Assembly: GCA_030621215.1 (NCBI GenBank)
Contig: JAUXIC010000002.1
Coordinates: 1-58,029 of the forward strand
Reading direction: 5' to 3'
Source of the DNA: Caldisericota bacterium
Lineage (GTDB): Bacteria > Caldisericota > Caldisericia > Caldisericales > Caldisericaceae
DNA length: 58,029 bases
Positions 1 through 10,325 of the stretch are shown here, in pieces. The notes beneath the pieces are model-generated. The model was not told where the DNA came from, did not search any database, and was given only the letters and a program-made list of their open reading frames with translations. Every line of letters begins with the position of its first letter. Position 1 is the first letter of the stretch. Both the position numbers and the translations under genes were made by a program.

Positions 1-1
1 G

Positions 2-238
2 GCTCAGTATAATTCTACCAGTAGTGCAAAAATTATTTATGATATGATAACGTTTAACTCAGCAAAGATCATGAGGTTTGATGATTATGGGATAAAAGTC
101 GGGAATACAGCTGATTTTAATGTTATATTCGCAAAGAACGAATCAGAGGCACTGAGAACGAGGCCCGGCAGACTCGTATTTAGAAAAGGGAAATTAATTG
201 CAAAGTACAAAAAGGAAGGAATATTCGTTAGCAAATAA
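2..238 (+). CDS. C-terminal end of an amidohydrolase / cytosine-deaminase-like protein (5' truncated by window edge)
   Basis: Frame is open to the window start; tail ...KVGNTADFNVIFAKNESEALRTRPGRLVFRKGKLIAK resembles the composite-domain end of CodA-type amidohydrolases. Confidence 0.65.
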   Translation, partial: AQYNSTSSAKIIYDMITFNSAKIMRFDDYGIKVGNTADFNVIFAKNESEALRTRPGRLVFRKGKLIAKYKKEGIFVSK

Positions 239-1409
239 CTTTTTTTTCGTGTGTATCTACCAATTTTAAAGATACTACGAGAGCAATAGGCAAGGAAGCT
301 AAGGCAATGAACATTGCTGTGTGCAATCCTATAATGTCAATCAGGTAGCTTAGTCCTATAAGAATTATGCTTGCACTGCCCCATGATATGCCCATACTTA
401 AACTGGCAGCTATACTTCGTCGATTAGGAAGAAGTTCCTGCATATAAGATACATTTGTTCCCATTGTGAAGAACAGGAAAAATGTCATAGTTGCGTGCAG
501 TATGAGCATTGTATAGATGTTGTTTGTTAAAAGCATCATTACGCCAAATATTGGGGCAATAGCTGATGAGAATATATTTATTGCCTTGGGGCTAGTTCTA
601 TCTGCAACTACTGCTCCTATGTAATTACCAAATATGCCGCAAAGTGAGGCTGATGTAAGAAAATAACTTCCCCATATGATATCATATCCAAGATGTTTTA
701 AGTATAATGGTATCATCGTTGAGATGCCCATGATGGTAATGGTTCGCAGTGTTATTGATAGTACAAGATTTTTTACTCCTGGAACTGATAGAGACTTTCT
801 CAGCCCAAGGTCTTTTGCCTGAGGGATATTGATCGGGCTTTCTTTAATTGTTTTGATAAACAGAAATGCGATAAGGGCAACAATTATGCCAAAGCTGGCA
901 AGGGCTGGCATTGAATAAATCCCATATTTTTTAACGTACCATATTGTCATTATGGGCGCAGCTGCTGATCCCAATGCTCCACCTATGGAAAACAGCGACA
1001 TTGCTGTGTGATTATATTTGAAAGCAATTTTTCCCACTAAAGAAGCTCCATTAGGATGAAAAAATGAATTTCCAATCTTTCCTATAGCCAGGAATATAAA
1101 GAGCATCGGAACGGTTTTCGCGATTCCTATGAACGGCGTAAATATTGATGCAAGAAGGATGCTTATTATTAATATTCGCTTTTCTTTAAAATGTACTCCA
1201 AGCAATCCGCCTAAAGGCTGCGTGAATGCAACAATAACACCAAGGATTGACGGGATCATTGCAGTTTTGCCTTGAGAAAGCGCAAATTGCATCATTATTA
1301 AGGGAAGCAGTGGCTTTAACATCCCCGAGTACCAATCTACAGCGAAGTGTCCCAGTGTATAAAGTAATAGTTGATATCTGGAGTTAGTAAGCTGTTCTTT
1401 TTTAACCAT
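228..1409 (-). CDS. MFS transporter, fosmidomycin-resistance (Fsr)-like
   Basis: 393 aa, multiple TM segments, N-term YTLGHFAVDWYSGMLKPLLPL typical of Fsr-like MFS proteins. Confidence 0.8.
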   Translation of the reverse strand: MVKKEQLTNSRYQLLLYTLGHFAVDWYSGMLKPLLPLIMMQFALSQGKTAMIPSILGVIVAFTQPLGGLLGVHFKEKRILIISILLASIFTPFIGIAKTVPMLFIFLAIGKIGNSFFHPNGASLVGKIAFKYNHTAMSLFSIGGALGSAAAPIMTIWYVKKYGIYSMPALASFGIIVALIAFLFIKTIKESPINIPQAKDLGLRKSLSVPGVKNLVLSITLRTITIMGISTMIPLYLKHLGYDIIWGSYFLTSASLCGIFGNYIGAVVADRTSPKAINIFSSAIAPIFGVMMLLTNNIYTMLILHATMTFFLFFTMGTNVSYMQELLPNRRSIAASLSMGISWGSASIILIGLSYLIDIIGLHTAMFIALASLPIALVVSLKLVDTHEKKVIC

Positions 1410-1443
1410 GCCGTTATTGTAATGAATGGATTAATTATGTCAA
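1407..1443 (-). promoter_or_regulatory. Promoter TTGACA-16-TACAAT directly abutting the MFS start codon
   Basis: On the minus strand -35 at 1438-1443, -10 at 1416-1421, ATG at 1409. Confidence 0.6.
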
Positions 1444-1622
1444 TATTTATTGTTGATTAAATATAAGAATTATTAAAATTATAGGTGGAACAATGTATAT
1501 GTTTTATAAGAGTGCCAGGTGAATATTTTATTTTTATTGGTGATAATTTTATACTGAATTCCAAAAGAGTTGCAAAAATATCGAAGAAAATACTAAAAAG
1601 GAGAATGGAAAATACTTAATAT

Positions 1623-2858
1623 TTATAAGATTCTTCCATAGAGGTAATCGGCATCTACTTTCTCAATTAAAACGGGGACAATACTTCCTAATGCTATATT
1701 TGTACCTGTGAATTTTGTTTTAAGATAGAAAGGAGTAAATCCAGTGTAATACATTCCATCTTTTTTTTCGACAAGCACTTCGACCGTTTTGTTTAAAAAT
1801 CTATTTTTAAATGCGATTCTTTCTATATCTACCGCGTGTAGAAGTTTTTCTGCGTGCGTTTTTTTTAGTGATTCTGAGACAGTTTCTTTCATAAAATAAG
1901 CAGGGGTAAAAGGTCTTTTTGAGTATCTGAATATATGTACTTTGGAAAAATGTGCTTTTCCTACAATTGATACTGAATTTAAAAATGCATTGTCTGTTTC
2001 TCCTGGGAAGCCCACGATAATGTCGGTAGTGATAGAAAAGTCTGGATCTTTTTTTCTTAGCTTCTCTATAATGTTTAGGCATTCTTCAGTCGTGTAATTT
2101 CTGTTCATTCTTTTTAGTATTTCGTTATCTCCGGATTGAAGGGAAATATGAAGATGGGGCGTTACGGGCGGGCTTAATTCCTCTATAAGATCATCTGTTA
2201 TGGCTGTAGGATAGATAGAGCTAATTCTTACTCTTTCAATTCCATTAATCGTTTTTAACGTTTTTAGAAGCGAAGCCAAAGATATTCCTGTATCTTCTCC
2301 ATATTTACCGATTTCAGTACCAGAAAGTACAATTTCTTTATATCCTGCTTTTGAAAGTTCCTGCACTTCTTTTGATATGGCTTCTCTTGTTTTGCTTTTT
2401 ATCTTGCTGCCCCTTACAAACGGTACAATGCAGTATGTGCAGAAGTTGTTGCATCCTTCTTCTATCTTGACTGTGGCTCGTGTATGTCCTGAAAATTTTT
2501 TTATTGATTCTTCTTGAAGTGATACTGACGAGTAAGTATTGTTGTAGTGGAAATCAGCTATCTTTTTGCGTTCTCCTGCGTACAAGGAAACATTGCTTTC
2601 TTTAAAGTCGGGATGAAGTCTTGCAAAGCAACTTGCTATGATGATTTTTGCGTTTGGATTTGTTCTTTTTGCGTGGCGTACCGCTTTTCTTGTTTTTGCT
2701 TCTGCCTTGCCCGTTACTACACAGGAATTGATAATATATAAATCTGCCTTGTTATGGAATGGAATAACTGAATCGCCGTAGCTTTCGAATGATTCTCTAA
2801 TGAGCTCTGTTTCGTACTGATTTGTTTTACAGCCTAAGGTATATATTGCTACGTGCAT
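1623..2858 (-). CDS. mtaB: tRNA (N6-threonylcarbamoyladenosine(37)-C2)-methylthiotransferase MtaB
   Basis: N-term TLGCKTNQYETELI, radical SAM CNNFCTYCIVP, TRAM-like C-terminus. Confidence 0.93.
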   Translation of the reverse strand: MHVAIYTLGCKTNQYETELIRESFESYGDSVIPFHNKADLYIINSCVVTGKAEAKTRKAVRHAKRTNPNAKIIIASCFARLHPDFKESNVSLYAGERKKIADFHYNNTYSSVSLQEESIKKFSGHTRATVKIEEGCNNFCTYCIVPFVRGSKIKSKTREAISKEVQELSKAGYKEIVLSGTEIGKYGEDTGISLASLLKTLKTINGIERVRISSIYPTAITDDLIEELSPPVTPHLHISLQSGDNEILKRMNRNYTTEECLNIIEKLRKKDPDFSITTDIIVGFPGETDNAFLNSVSIVGKAHFSKVHIFRYSKRPFTPAYFMKETVSESLKKTHAEKLLHAVDIERIAFKNRFLNKTVEVLVEKKDGMYYTGFTPFYLKTKFTGTNIALGSIVPVLIEKVDADYLYGRIL

Positions 2859-3889
2859 TATGGCATGATTTTGTTGGCAAACTCTTCCAGACTGTCAGCT
2901 ATTTGTTCTAACACATAGATGCCTTTAATGTAATCCATTCGGGTAGGACCGATCAAAGCAAGCATACCCTCCATTTCTTTTATTGTGTATTTTACTGTAA
3001 TAAGGCTGCAATCCCATAATTGGGGCAACTTGTTTTCTTTCCCGATGAGGTAGCCAAGATTATCTTTTAATGGAACATCCTCAATAATATCTTCTATTAA
3101 TCTTTTTTCTTCAAGCATTTTCAGGAGAAACTCTACCTTTTTTTCTGCTAGTGTGATTCTTGCGGAAAGAAGGTTGGCAATGCCTTTTATGTAAATTTCT
3201 CTTGTTGCATTTTTTCTTATTTCTTTTTCCAGGGACTGGTAGAAAGCTTTTATGATTATGTTTTCTTGCCTGAATTCTTCTAAAAAGAATTTTGTTTTCC
3301 TTAATAAACGGGATGCTTGCTTGAGGGATAAGTTAGAAAGCTTGTCGTTGATAAGATGTTCTATTACGGCTAATTCGTTTTGAGATGTTTTTGTTTCGAC
3401 AATAGGGGCTGCTTCTGAAGTATAGGTATCAGTTACAAGTACAGTGTATACATTTTGGTTATTTATTGCAAAAAAATGTACATATTTAATGTGTTCGTCT
3501 TCTGTTTCAGGGGATAGCACGAGGGCAATTTCTTTTGTGCTTTGGGACATAAATTTTGATACTTTTTCTAATACGAAATTAAGGTCTTTTGTTTTTACAG
3601 AAACGGAAAGTTCTATTTTTTTTATGGTTTTCTCTTTCTTTTCTTTTAAAAAAGTTTCAATAAAAAAACGATACCCCTTGCTTGTTGGGATTCTGCCTGC
3701 AGAAATATGAGGCTGATATATATATCCCAACTCTTCAAGCTCTGTCATTTCGTTTCTTATAGTGGCAGAAGAAACAGGGGCACGAAACTTTTCAGCTATT
3801 TTTGTTGATCCTACTGGCTGCCCTGTTTTAATGTATTCTGATACTAAGGTTTTTAATATTTCTTCTCTTCTATTTTTTAATTTCATCAT
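2858..3889 (-). CDS. hrcA: Heat-inducible transcription repressor HrcA (start at 3889 or 3886)
   Basis: N-term RREEILKTLVSEYIKTGQPVGSTKIAEKF...SSATIRNEMTELEELGYIYQPHISAGRIPTSKGYRFF is diagnostic. Confidence 0.96.
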   Translation of the reverse strand: MMKLKNRREEILKTLVSEYIKTGQPVGSTKIAEKFRAPVSSATIRNEMTELEELGYIYQPHISAGRIPTSKGYRFFIETFLKEKKEKTIKKIELSVSVKTKDLNFVLEKVSKFMSQSTKEIALVLSPETEDEHIKYVHFFAINNQNVYTVLVTDTYTSEAAPIVETKTSQNELAVIEHLINDKLSNLSLKQASRLLRKTKFFLEEFRQENIIIKAFYQSLEKEIRKNATREIYIKGIANLLSARITLAEKKVEFLLKMLEEKRLIEDIIEDVPLKDNLGYLIGKENKLPQLWDCSLITVKYTIKEMEGMLALIGPTRMDYIKGIYVLEQIADSLEEFANKIMP

Positions 3890-3975
3890 TTCATTATATC
3901 AAAAAGGAGCCTCTTATAAAAGATGCTTAGTTATAGCGGTTTAATCCAGTATTTTTTGACGGGGATATACAAAAA

Positions 3976-5307
3976 TTAATAAATGGGCAACGAATTTTTA
4001 ATTTCCCAATCGGTTACATATATTCGGTACTCATCCCACTCTTTTTCTTTGGCTTCTATGTATTTCCTGGCTATATGATCGCCAAGAGCAGATAGTATTA
4101 CCTTGTCTTTCTTTAATTCCTGAACTGCTTCTTTCAGGGTAGATGGCAGGATATCAATGCCCATAGCAGATTTTTCTTTAGCGGAGAGTTCGTACATGTT
4201 GATGTTATTTGCAGGTCTTGGGGGTGTTATTTTGTTTTTTATGCCATCTAATCCTGCTTTTAGAATTACTGCAAGGGCAAGATATGGGTTTGTTGTGGGA
4301 TCAGGACTTCTATATTCGATTCTTTTTTCTTCAAATTCACCCAAAGGCACTCTAATTAAAGCACTTCTATTCTTTTCAGCCCAGCACATATACACAGGGG
4401 CTTCGTATCCCGGGACAAGTCTCTTGTAGGAATTTACGATCGGATTTGTTATTGCAGTGATTGCTTTCGCATGCTTTAATAATCCTCCTAAGAAATATAA
4501 TGCTGTGCTGGAAAGGCCGAATTGTTTACCTGCGTCATAAAAAATATTTTTACCGTTCTTTGTGAAGAGAGAAATATGAGTATGCATGCCCGATCCGCTT
4601 ATTCCAAAGATAGGTTTTGGTAAAAATGTTGCGTATAGTCCGTTTTGCAGAGCAATGGTTTTTGCAACGATTTTAAATGTGATTGCTCTATCTGCTGTTA
4701 TCAAAGCATCGGCGTATTTAAAATCTATTTCATGTTGCGAAGGAGCTACTTCATGATGGGAGGCTTCTATTTCAAACCCCATTTTTTCAAGGGTAATGGC
4801 TATTTCTATGCGGGTTTTTTCGCCAATGTCTTCTGGAAGCATTTCAAAGTAGCTCCCGTCACTTACCAGTTTTGTTGAGGGGCTTTTATCTTCCATGAGC
4901 CTGAATAAGAAAAATTCTTCTTCAGTGCCATTATTCATGTAAAAGCCCAGTTTTTTTGCTTCTTTTATTACTTTTTTTAGCATATAACGTGGAGAGCCGC
5001 TGAATGGTTTCCCGTTATGCTCATATACATCACAAATTAAACGCGCTATTTTTATTGGCTGGTCTAACGTCCATGGTAATACAGTGAATGTATCGAGGTC
5101 AGGATGTAACATCATATCGGATTCTTCTATTCTAACAAATCCCTCAATTGATGATCCATCAAAGGCAATTCCGTTGTCTATTACTTTTTCAAGTTTTTTT
5201 GAGCTGATTTCTATAAGTTTTGGAAATCCTAAAATATCTACAAATTGAAGCCATATTGCATTAATCTTTTTATTATAAATTTCTTTAAGAATTTTTTCTT
5301 TTGTCAT
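3976..5307 (-). CDS. glnA: Type I glutamine synthetase
   Basis: 443 aa; FDGSSIEGFVRIEESDM, GSGMHTHISLF, RSALIRVP, EYRSPDPTTNPYLALA. Confidence 0.96.
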   Translation of the reverse strand: MTKEKILKEIYNKKINAIWLQFVDILGFPKLIEISSKKLEKVIDNGIAFDGSSIEGFVRIEESDMMLHPDLDTFTVLPWTLDQPIKIARLICDVYEHNGKPFSGSPRYMLKKVIKEAKKLGFYMNNGTEEEFFLFRLMEDKSPSTKLVSDGSYFEMLPEDIGEKTRIEIAITLEKMGFEIEASHHEVAPSQHEIDFKYADALITADRAITFKIVAKTIALQNGLYATFLPKPIFGISGSGMHTHISLFTKNGKNIFYDAGKQFGLSSTALYFLGGLLKHAKAITAITNPIVNSYKRLVPGYEAPVYMCWAEKNRSALIRVPLGEFEEKRIEYRSPDPTTNPYLALAVILKAGLDGIKNKITPPRPANNINMYELSAKEKSAMGIDILPSTLKEAVQELKKDKVILSALGDHIARKYIEAKEKEWDEYRIYVTDWEIKNSLPIY

Positions 5308-5435
5308 TTCTCCCTCCTAAATCGGGTTTTTAAAATTTTATTTGTAAATTGAAAAAAATCAAGTTCTGCAAATAACATTTGAAATAATTTTTAAGAATTT
5401 AATTGTGATAAATGCAATAAATTTTTGAAAAATAA

Positions 5436-5486
5436 ACAAAAAACAGGAAGAATGTTAAACAATTAGGCAGACTCCCTGTTTTTTTG
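5436..5486 (-). terminator. Intrinsic terminator after the HU gene
   Basis: Minus strand AACAGGGAG...CTTCCTGTT followed by a T run. Confidence 0.5.
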
Positions 5487-5491
5487 TTTGT

Positions 5492-5773
5492 TTACTTCTT
5501 TTTTGCTACTGCGTCTTTTAGCTTTTTCCCAGGCTTAAAGAAAGGTACTGTTTTTGCAGCAATTTTGATTTTCTTTCTTGTTCTTGGGTTTACGCCATTT
5601 CTTGCTGATCTCTTTCTTGCTCCAAATGTGCCGAATCCAATCAGTGCAACTTTGTCTCCCTTTTTGAGAGAGTTTGTTACAATGTCTGTAAAGGAATCAA
5701 GCATCATTGATGCTTCTTTTTTCTTAAGACCAGTTTTTGTTGCAATTGAGCTAATAAGTTCTGGTTTGTTCAT
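5492..5773 (-). CDS. hup: HU family DNA-binding protein
   Basis: MNKPELISSIATKTGLKKKEAS...GDKVALIGFGTFGARKRSARNGVNPRTRKKIKI. Confidence 0.96.
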   Translation of the reverse strand: MNKPELISSIATKTGLKKKEASMMLDSFTDIVTNSLKKGDKVALIGFGTFGARKRSARNGVNPRTRKKIKIAAKTVPFFKPGKKLKDAVAKKK

Positions 5774-5825
5774 AAATATTCCCCTCCTTCCTTAAGGATT
5801 TGCCTTCTTAGGGCATCTTACCCTG

Positions 5826-5853
5826 ATTTTAACTAGTTTTTTTTACTTGTCAA
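5826..5853 (-). promoter_or_regulatory. Promoter of HU gene, TTGACA-16-TAAAAT
   Basis: -35 5848-5853, -10 5826-5831 read on the minus strand, followed by a structured leader and SD GGAGGGG. Confidence 0.65.
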
Positions 5854-5931
5854 GAGGGGAAATGCCTTTTTTACTACATTTTTTCGCTTTTTTTTCTAAA
5901 AGAGCGCCATTATAGCATATTTTTTGGTTTT

Positions 5932-8900
5932 TTACTGTCTCCAATCCTTAATTTTTAATGTGCCTTTCCCGAAGAGTTTTTCAATCTTTCTTTGGAATTG
6001 TTTCGAATTTTTTGCGAAATATTTTGATGAAAGTGCAATTTTTATGTCCTTTTCATCTTTTAAGAGGTGTATAATGACTGGATTGCCTCCTTTATGTAGT
6101 TTTATTTCCTTTTTTAACTCCTCAAGTTTTTTTGTTAATTCACCTTCCGCTTTTATATAGAGGTGTAATGATTTATATTCATCTTTTTTATTGATATCTT
6201 TTTCTGTAAAGAAGTTTACCACTTTTTCTGCAAACAGTATTATATTGTTTTCTTCTTTTCTGATCATTCCTTCTATTACAATCACCCCTTCTTTATCTAT
6301 ATAAGGTGTAAAATTTTCGTAGTGGTGAGGAAAGACAAGGGTTTCTATTTTTATGTTGGCATCTTCCATTTTGAATTTATATATATAATTGCCATTTCTT
6401 GTTTTACTTTTCCTGACTTTGTCTTTAATGCCTGCAACAATTACTTTACTTTCGGTTTCCTTGTTTAAAAGGGAAGACACAGTGGGAATTTCCCGTTCTT
6501 CTAAGAGGGGCAAATATGTGTTTATTGGATTGCCAGAAATATAAAAGCCAAACGCTTCTTTTTCATAGTTCAAGGTATCTATTAGCGATGAGCGTTTGCT
6601 TGTGATTGTAGGTGTGGCTCCCCCAAAAAGCGAAATGGTTTCTTCTGTCGTGTTCCCTCCATATTCTTCTAAAAGTTCTTTCCTGTCTCTGCCAAAGGAA
6701 TCGAAACACCCTGCTTTTATAAGATTTTCTACAACTTTCTTGTTTACCTTAAATGGACTGGTTCTTTTCAGAAAACCGCTAAGCGATTTGAATTCCCCTG
6801 ACAGTTTTCTTTCTTCAATTATTTTTTCGAGAACTTTTTCACCGATGCCTTTAATAGCAAACATGCCAAACCTGATGGAATCACCCTCTATGTTGTAATA
6901 GACGTCTGATTTATTTATATCAGGAGGAAGTAAATCTATTCCTTTATTTTTTATCTCATATATTATTTCGCTTGTTTTATCCTCATTACCAATGTAAGCA
7001 TTCAGGAGGGAGGTAAAATATTCTTTTTGGTAATGTGCTTTAAGGTATGCATTCTGATATGCGATTGTTGCATAGGCTACTGCATGGGATTTATTGAATC
7101 CATATCCTGCAAAGAATTCTATCAGATCAAATACTTTTGTTGCGACTGTCCTGTCTACTCCTTGTTTTACAGCTTTTTCTATAAATATGCTCCTTTGTTC
7201 TTTTAGTATTTCCGGTTTCTTTTTGCCTATTGCTTTTCTTAAGAGATCTGCTTCAGACATTGTATATCCGGCAAGTACATTTGCGATCTGCATTATCTGC
7301 TCTTGATATACGATGATCCCGTAGGTTGGTTTTAAAATTTGCTCTAATGTTGGATGAGGATATATTATTTCCTTTTTTCCATTTTTTCTGCCAATGTATT
7401 CTTTTATTCCGCCGGCTCGTATTGCTCCTGGCCTGTATAAGGCTACTACTGCCGTAAGGTCATCTATGCTTTCTGGTTGCACGCCTTTTAATACTTTTCT
7501 CATGCCACTGCTTTCTAATTGGAATACTCCGATAGAATCACCCTTTTTTAGCATATCAAATGTTTTTTTGTCATCTATGGGAATTTCCTTTAAGTTGACA
7601 TCTATGCCGTTTTTGTGGAGCATTTCTACTGTATCTTGCATTATAGTGAGGTTTCGTAGACCAAGAAAATCCATTTTTAGCAAACCGATATGCTCTATAA
7701 TATTTTTATCGAATTGAGCAATTATAGCATTGTTTTTATCTAATTGGAGCGGGACGTATTCGGTTAGAGGTTTATCACTAACAATAATGCCAGCGGCATG
7801 AGTGGAAAAATTTCTAACATTACTTTCAAGAGTTAGAGCTATCTGGAAAAGTTCTTTATATTTTTCACTGTTTGAGTTTTCTTTAAGTTCAGGCACTGTT
7901 TCGATAGCGTTTTCCAAAGAGGCACCAAACGGGATGAGTTTTGCAATTTTATCCATTTCTCCATATGGCAGATTTAGAGCTCTTCCAACATCTTTTATAG
8001 CTGCTCTTGCTTCCATTCTGCCAAATGTTGCTACTTGAGCTACATGATCTTTGCCGTATTTATTTTTTACGTATTCTATTACTTCATCTCTTTTTTTATC
8101 TCCGAAATCTATATCAATATCAGGCATTGATATTCTTTCCGGATTTAAAAAACGCTCAAACAGAAGGTCATATTTTAGTGGATCTATTTCTGTGATGTTG
8201 AGCGCATATGACACTATGCTTCCTGAAGCAGAACCTCTTCCGGGACCTACCGGAATGTTGTGCTTTTTTGCCCAGCTTATAAAATCCTGCACAATGAGAA
8301 AATAGTCTGTAAAATCCATTTTATTAATGACGTTAAGTTCATATTCTGCGCGCTTTTGCACATCAGGAAGCTGCTCGCTGGGATACATTTTTTTTAGCCC
8401 CTCCATTGTAAGGATTTTTAAGAGGTCTACATTTTTTTGTCTGTCCCACTCTTCATTATTTTGAGTAAATTGAGGTAAGTGGTAGGTGCTGAAGTCAAGG
8501 TTGACATTACACATTGCTTTTATTTTTTCAGTGTTATCGATTGCTTCAGGGAATTCTTTGAAGATTTTTCTCATCTCTTCTTCAGATTTTATATAGAATT
8601 CTTCTGTTTGAAAACGCATTCTGTCAGGATCTTCTACTTTAGAAAGTGTTTGCACGCAAAGCACTATATCATGTGCTTTTGCATCTTCTTTTCTCAGGTA
8701 GTGTGCATCATTTGTCGCTACAAGCGGTATGTTTTCCTCTTTTGAGAGCTCTGCCATTATTTGAATTACTTCTTTCTCTTCGGGTAGGTTGTGATTCTGT
8801 ATTTCGAGGAAGAAGTTTTCTTTTCCGAATATGGCAGTGTATCGAAGTAATGCTTTTCGTGCTGCTTCTTTTCCTTCCTTAAGTGCTGATGATGGTATTT

Positions 8901-9318
8901 CTCCCTGCAAACAGGCGCTTAGGCCAATAATGCCTTCGTGGTATTTTTCCAATATCTCGTAGTCCACCCTTGGTTTGTAATAGAAGCCTTCTAAAAATCC
9001 TGTGGATACGATTTGGAGGAGATTTTTGTAGCCCGCATTGTTCTTTGCAAGTAAAATAAGGTGATATCTCTTTGCGTTTCTTTTTTCCTTCTTTAACCGT
9101 CCATCCGGCGCAACATAAACTTCGCACCCTATAATTGGCTTTATTCCATTTTTTCTCATTGTTTCATAGAAATCTATAGCACCATACATATTCCCGTGAT
9201 CAGTGATGGCAACAGAGTCCATTCCCAATTCTTTTATTCTTTGCACTAATTTCGGAATTCTGTTTAGCCCGTCTAGCAAGCTGTATTCTGTGTGCAAATG
9301 TAGATGTGTGAATCCCAT
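5932..9318 (-). CDS. dnaE: DNA polymerase III subunit alpha (DnaE type)
   Basis: 1128 aa; PHP domain HLHLHTEYSLLDG, PDIDIDFGDKKRDEVIEYV, GFNKSHAVAYA. Confidence 0.97.
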   Translation of the reverse strand: MGFTHLHLHTEYSLLDGLNRIPKLVQRIKELGMDSVAITDHGNMYGAIDFYETMRKNGIKPIIGCEVYVAPDGRLKKEKRNAKRYHLILLAKNNAGYKNLLQIVSTGFLEGFYYKPRVDYEILEKYHEGIIGLSACLQGEIPSSALKEGKEAARKALLRYTAIFGKENFFLEIQNHNLPEEKEVIQIMAELSKEENIPLVATNDAHYLRKEDAKAHDIVLCVQTLSKVEDPDRMRFQTEEFYIKSEEEMRKIFKEFPEAIDNTEKIKAMCNVNLDFSTYHLPQFTQNNEEWDRQKNVDLLKILTMEGLKKMYPSEQLPDVQKRAEYELNVINKMDFTDYFLIVQDFISWAKKHNIPVGPGRGSASGSIVSYALNITEIDPLKYDLLFERFLNPERISMPDIDIDFGDKKRDEVIEYVKNKYGKDHVAQVATFGRMEARAAIKDVGRALNLPYGEMDKIAKLIPFGASLENAIETVPELKENSNSEKYKELFQIALTLESNVRNFSTHAAGIIVSDKPLTEYVPLQLDKNNAIIAQFDKNIIEHIGLLKMDFLGLRNLTIMQDTVEMLHKNGIDVNLKEIPIDDKKTFDMLKKGDSIGVFQLESSGMRKVLKGVQPESIDDLTAVVALYRPGAIRAGGIKEYIGRKNGKKEIIYPHPTLEQILKPTYGIIVYQEQIMQIANVLAGYTMSEADLLRKAIGKKKPEILKEQRSIFIEKAVKQGVDRTVATKVFDLIEFFAGYGFNKSHAVAYATIAYQNAYLKAHYQKEYFTSLLNAYIGNEDKTSEIIYEIKNKGIDLLPPDINKSDVYYNIEGDSIRFGMFAIKGIGEKVLEKIIEERKLSGEFKSLSGFLKRTSPFKVNKKVVENLIKAGCFDSFGRDRKELLEEYGGNTTEETISLFGGATPTITSKRSSLIDTLNYEKEAFGFYISGNPINTYLPLLEEREIPTVSSLLNKETESKVIVAGIKDKVRKSKTRNGNYIYKFKMEDANIKIETLVFPHHYENFTPYIDKEGVIVIEGMIRKEENNIILFAEKVVNFFTEKDINKKDEYKSLHLYIKAEGELTKKLEELKKEIKLHKGGNPVIIHLLKDEKDIKIALSSKYFAKNSKQFQRKIEKLFGKGTLKIKDWRQ

Positions 9319-9326
9319 AGCTCCTC

Positions 9327-10316
9327 CTATTCTATATCGATCTGAACATTTATATTCATATTTTCTATGTCATCGGATGCAATTGATATTATGATTTTGT
9401 ATATCTTTCTATTTGTTATTTGCATTAATATTATTTCTTCAATATTTCGGTTTTCAAAAGTTTTGTTTTCTTTTATTAAAATTTCATTGTCAGATATGTC
9501 CAACACGTTTAGATTGCTAATTTCATTTTTGAAATCTAATATTCGCTGTATCACATCTCTTGCGTATATTAATGCTTTTATTTTCTCCTGATCCTCTACT
9601 TTTTCTTCTACCGAATTTATAATAAATGGTTCGTTATTATCGAATATGTAGTGAATATTTTTATCCCATATTTCTTTTACTTCGTAATTTACCACTTTCC
9701 CCATAAATTGATAATTAATTTCCTGTTGATCTGTCGTTCCGCCTATGCTGATTGTGAAAGAGAAGTTTTTTTGATCATATGGGAATATAAGGGAGTTTAT
9801 ATATTCCTGAACCGTACGGGTGTTTGTGAGAAGTTGTGTAGAAATTTCATTTTTTCCTTGCGTGATATCTATTGGAATTTTTTTGCTTTCGAAGAATTTT
9901 TTACTAATTTCAATAGTCTGGTTTCCTTTCGCTGAAGGAGATATAATGCAATTTCCATTCTTGTCTGTGATTTCTTTTCTGTCTCCCATTTGCGCTGTTG
10001 CATTTTCGATGCTAGTGCCGTTGTGGCCTACTACATTTACTTTAAGATAAGAAATGGGCGAAAGGTACACTATGCAGTCGGACTGAGTTATTTCTACATT
10101 TTTTGTGGCATATCCGTCTTTGCTTATACTAATTGTTCCTTTTTTCAGTGAAACGGTGCCATCCTGTATTTGCAGTTTATCGCCATTTATTATGACTGTG
10201 CCCTGAACTTCCTTGTGCGTTATGCTATCAAGCAGCTTTACCTGGGCATTGTTATTGCTGCAGCCGGTAAGTAATATTGTTCCTGCGATTAGTAAAATTA
10301 ATATAATTTTTTTCAT
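9327..10316 (-). CDS. Lipoprotein with carboxypeptidase-regulatory-like beta-sandwich repeats
   Basis: Lipobox LLTGCSNNN; repeats such as LLDSITHKEVQGTVIINGDKL and IENATAQMGDRKEITDKNG. Confidence 0.65.
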   Translation of the reverse strand: MKKIILILLIAGTILLTGCSNNNAQVKLLDSITHKEVQGTVIINGDKLQIQDGTVSLKKGTISISKDGYATKNVEITQSDCIVYLSPISYLKVNVVGHNGTSIENATAQMGDRKEITDKNGNCIISPSAKGNQTIEISKKFFESKKIPIDITQGKNEISTQLLTNTRTVQEYINSLIFPYDQKNFSFTISIGGTTDQQEINYQFMGKVVNYEVKEIWDKNIHYIFDNNEPFIINSVEEKVEDQEKIKALIYARDVIQRILDFKNEISNLNVLDISDNEILIKENKTFENRNIEEIILMQITNRKIYKIIISIASDDIENMNINVQIDIE

Positions 10317-10325
10317 GTGAACATC

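Noticed and set aside
1508-1522. GAGTGCCAGGTGAA as a second copy of the REP-like GTGCC/GGCAC dyad
   Set aside because: Only a partial match and no flanking symmetry; probably chance.
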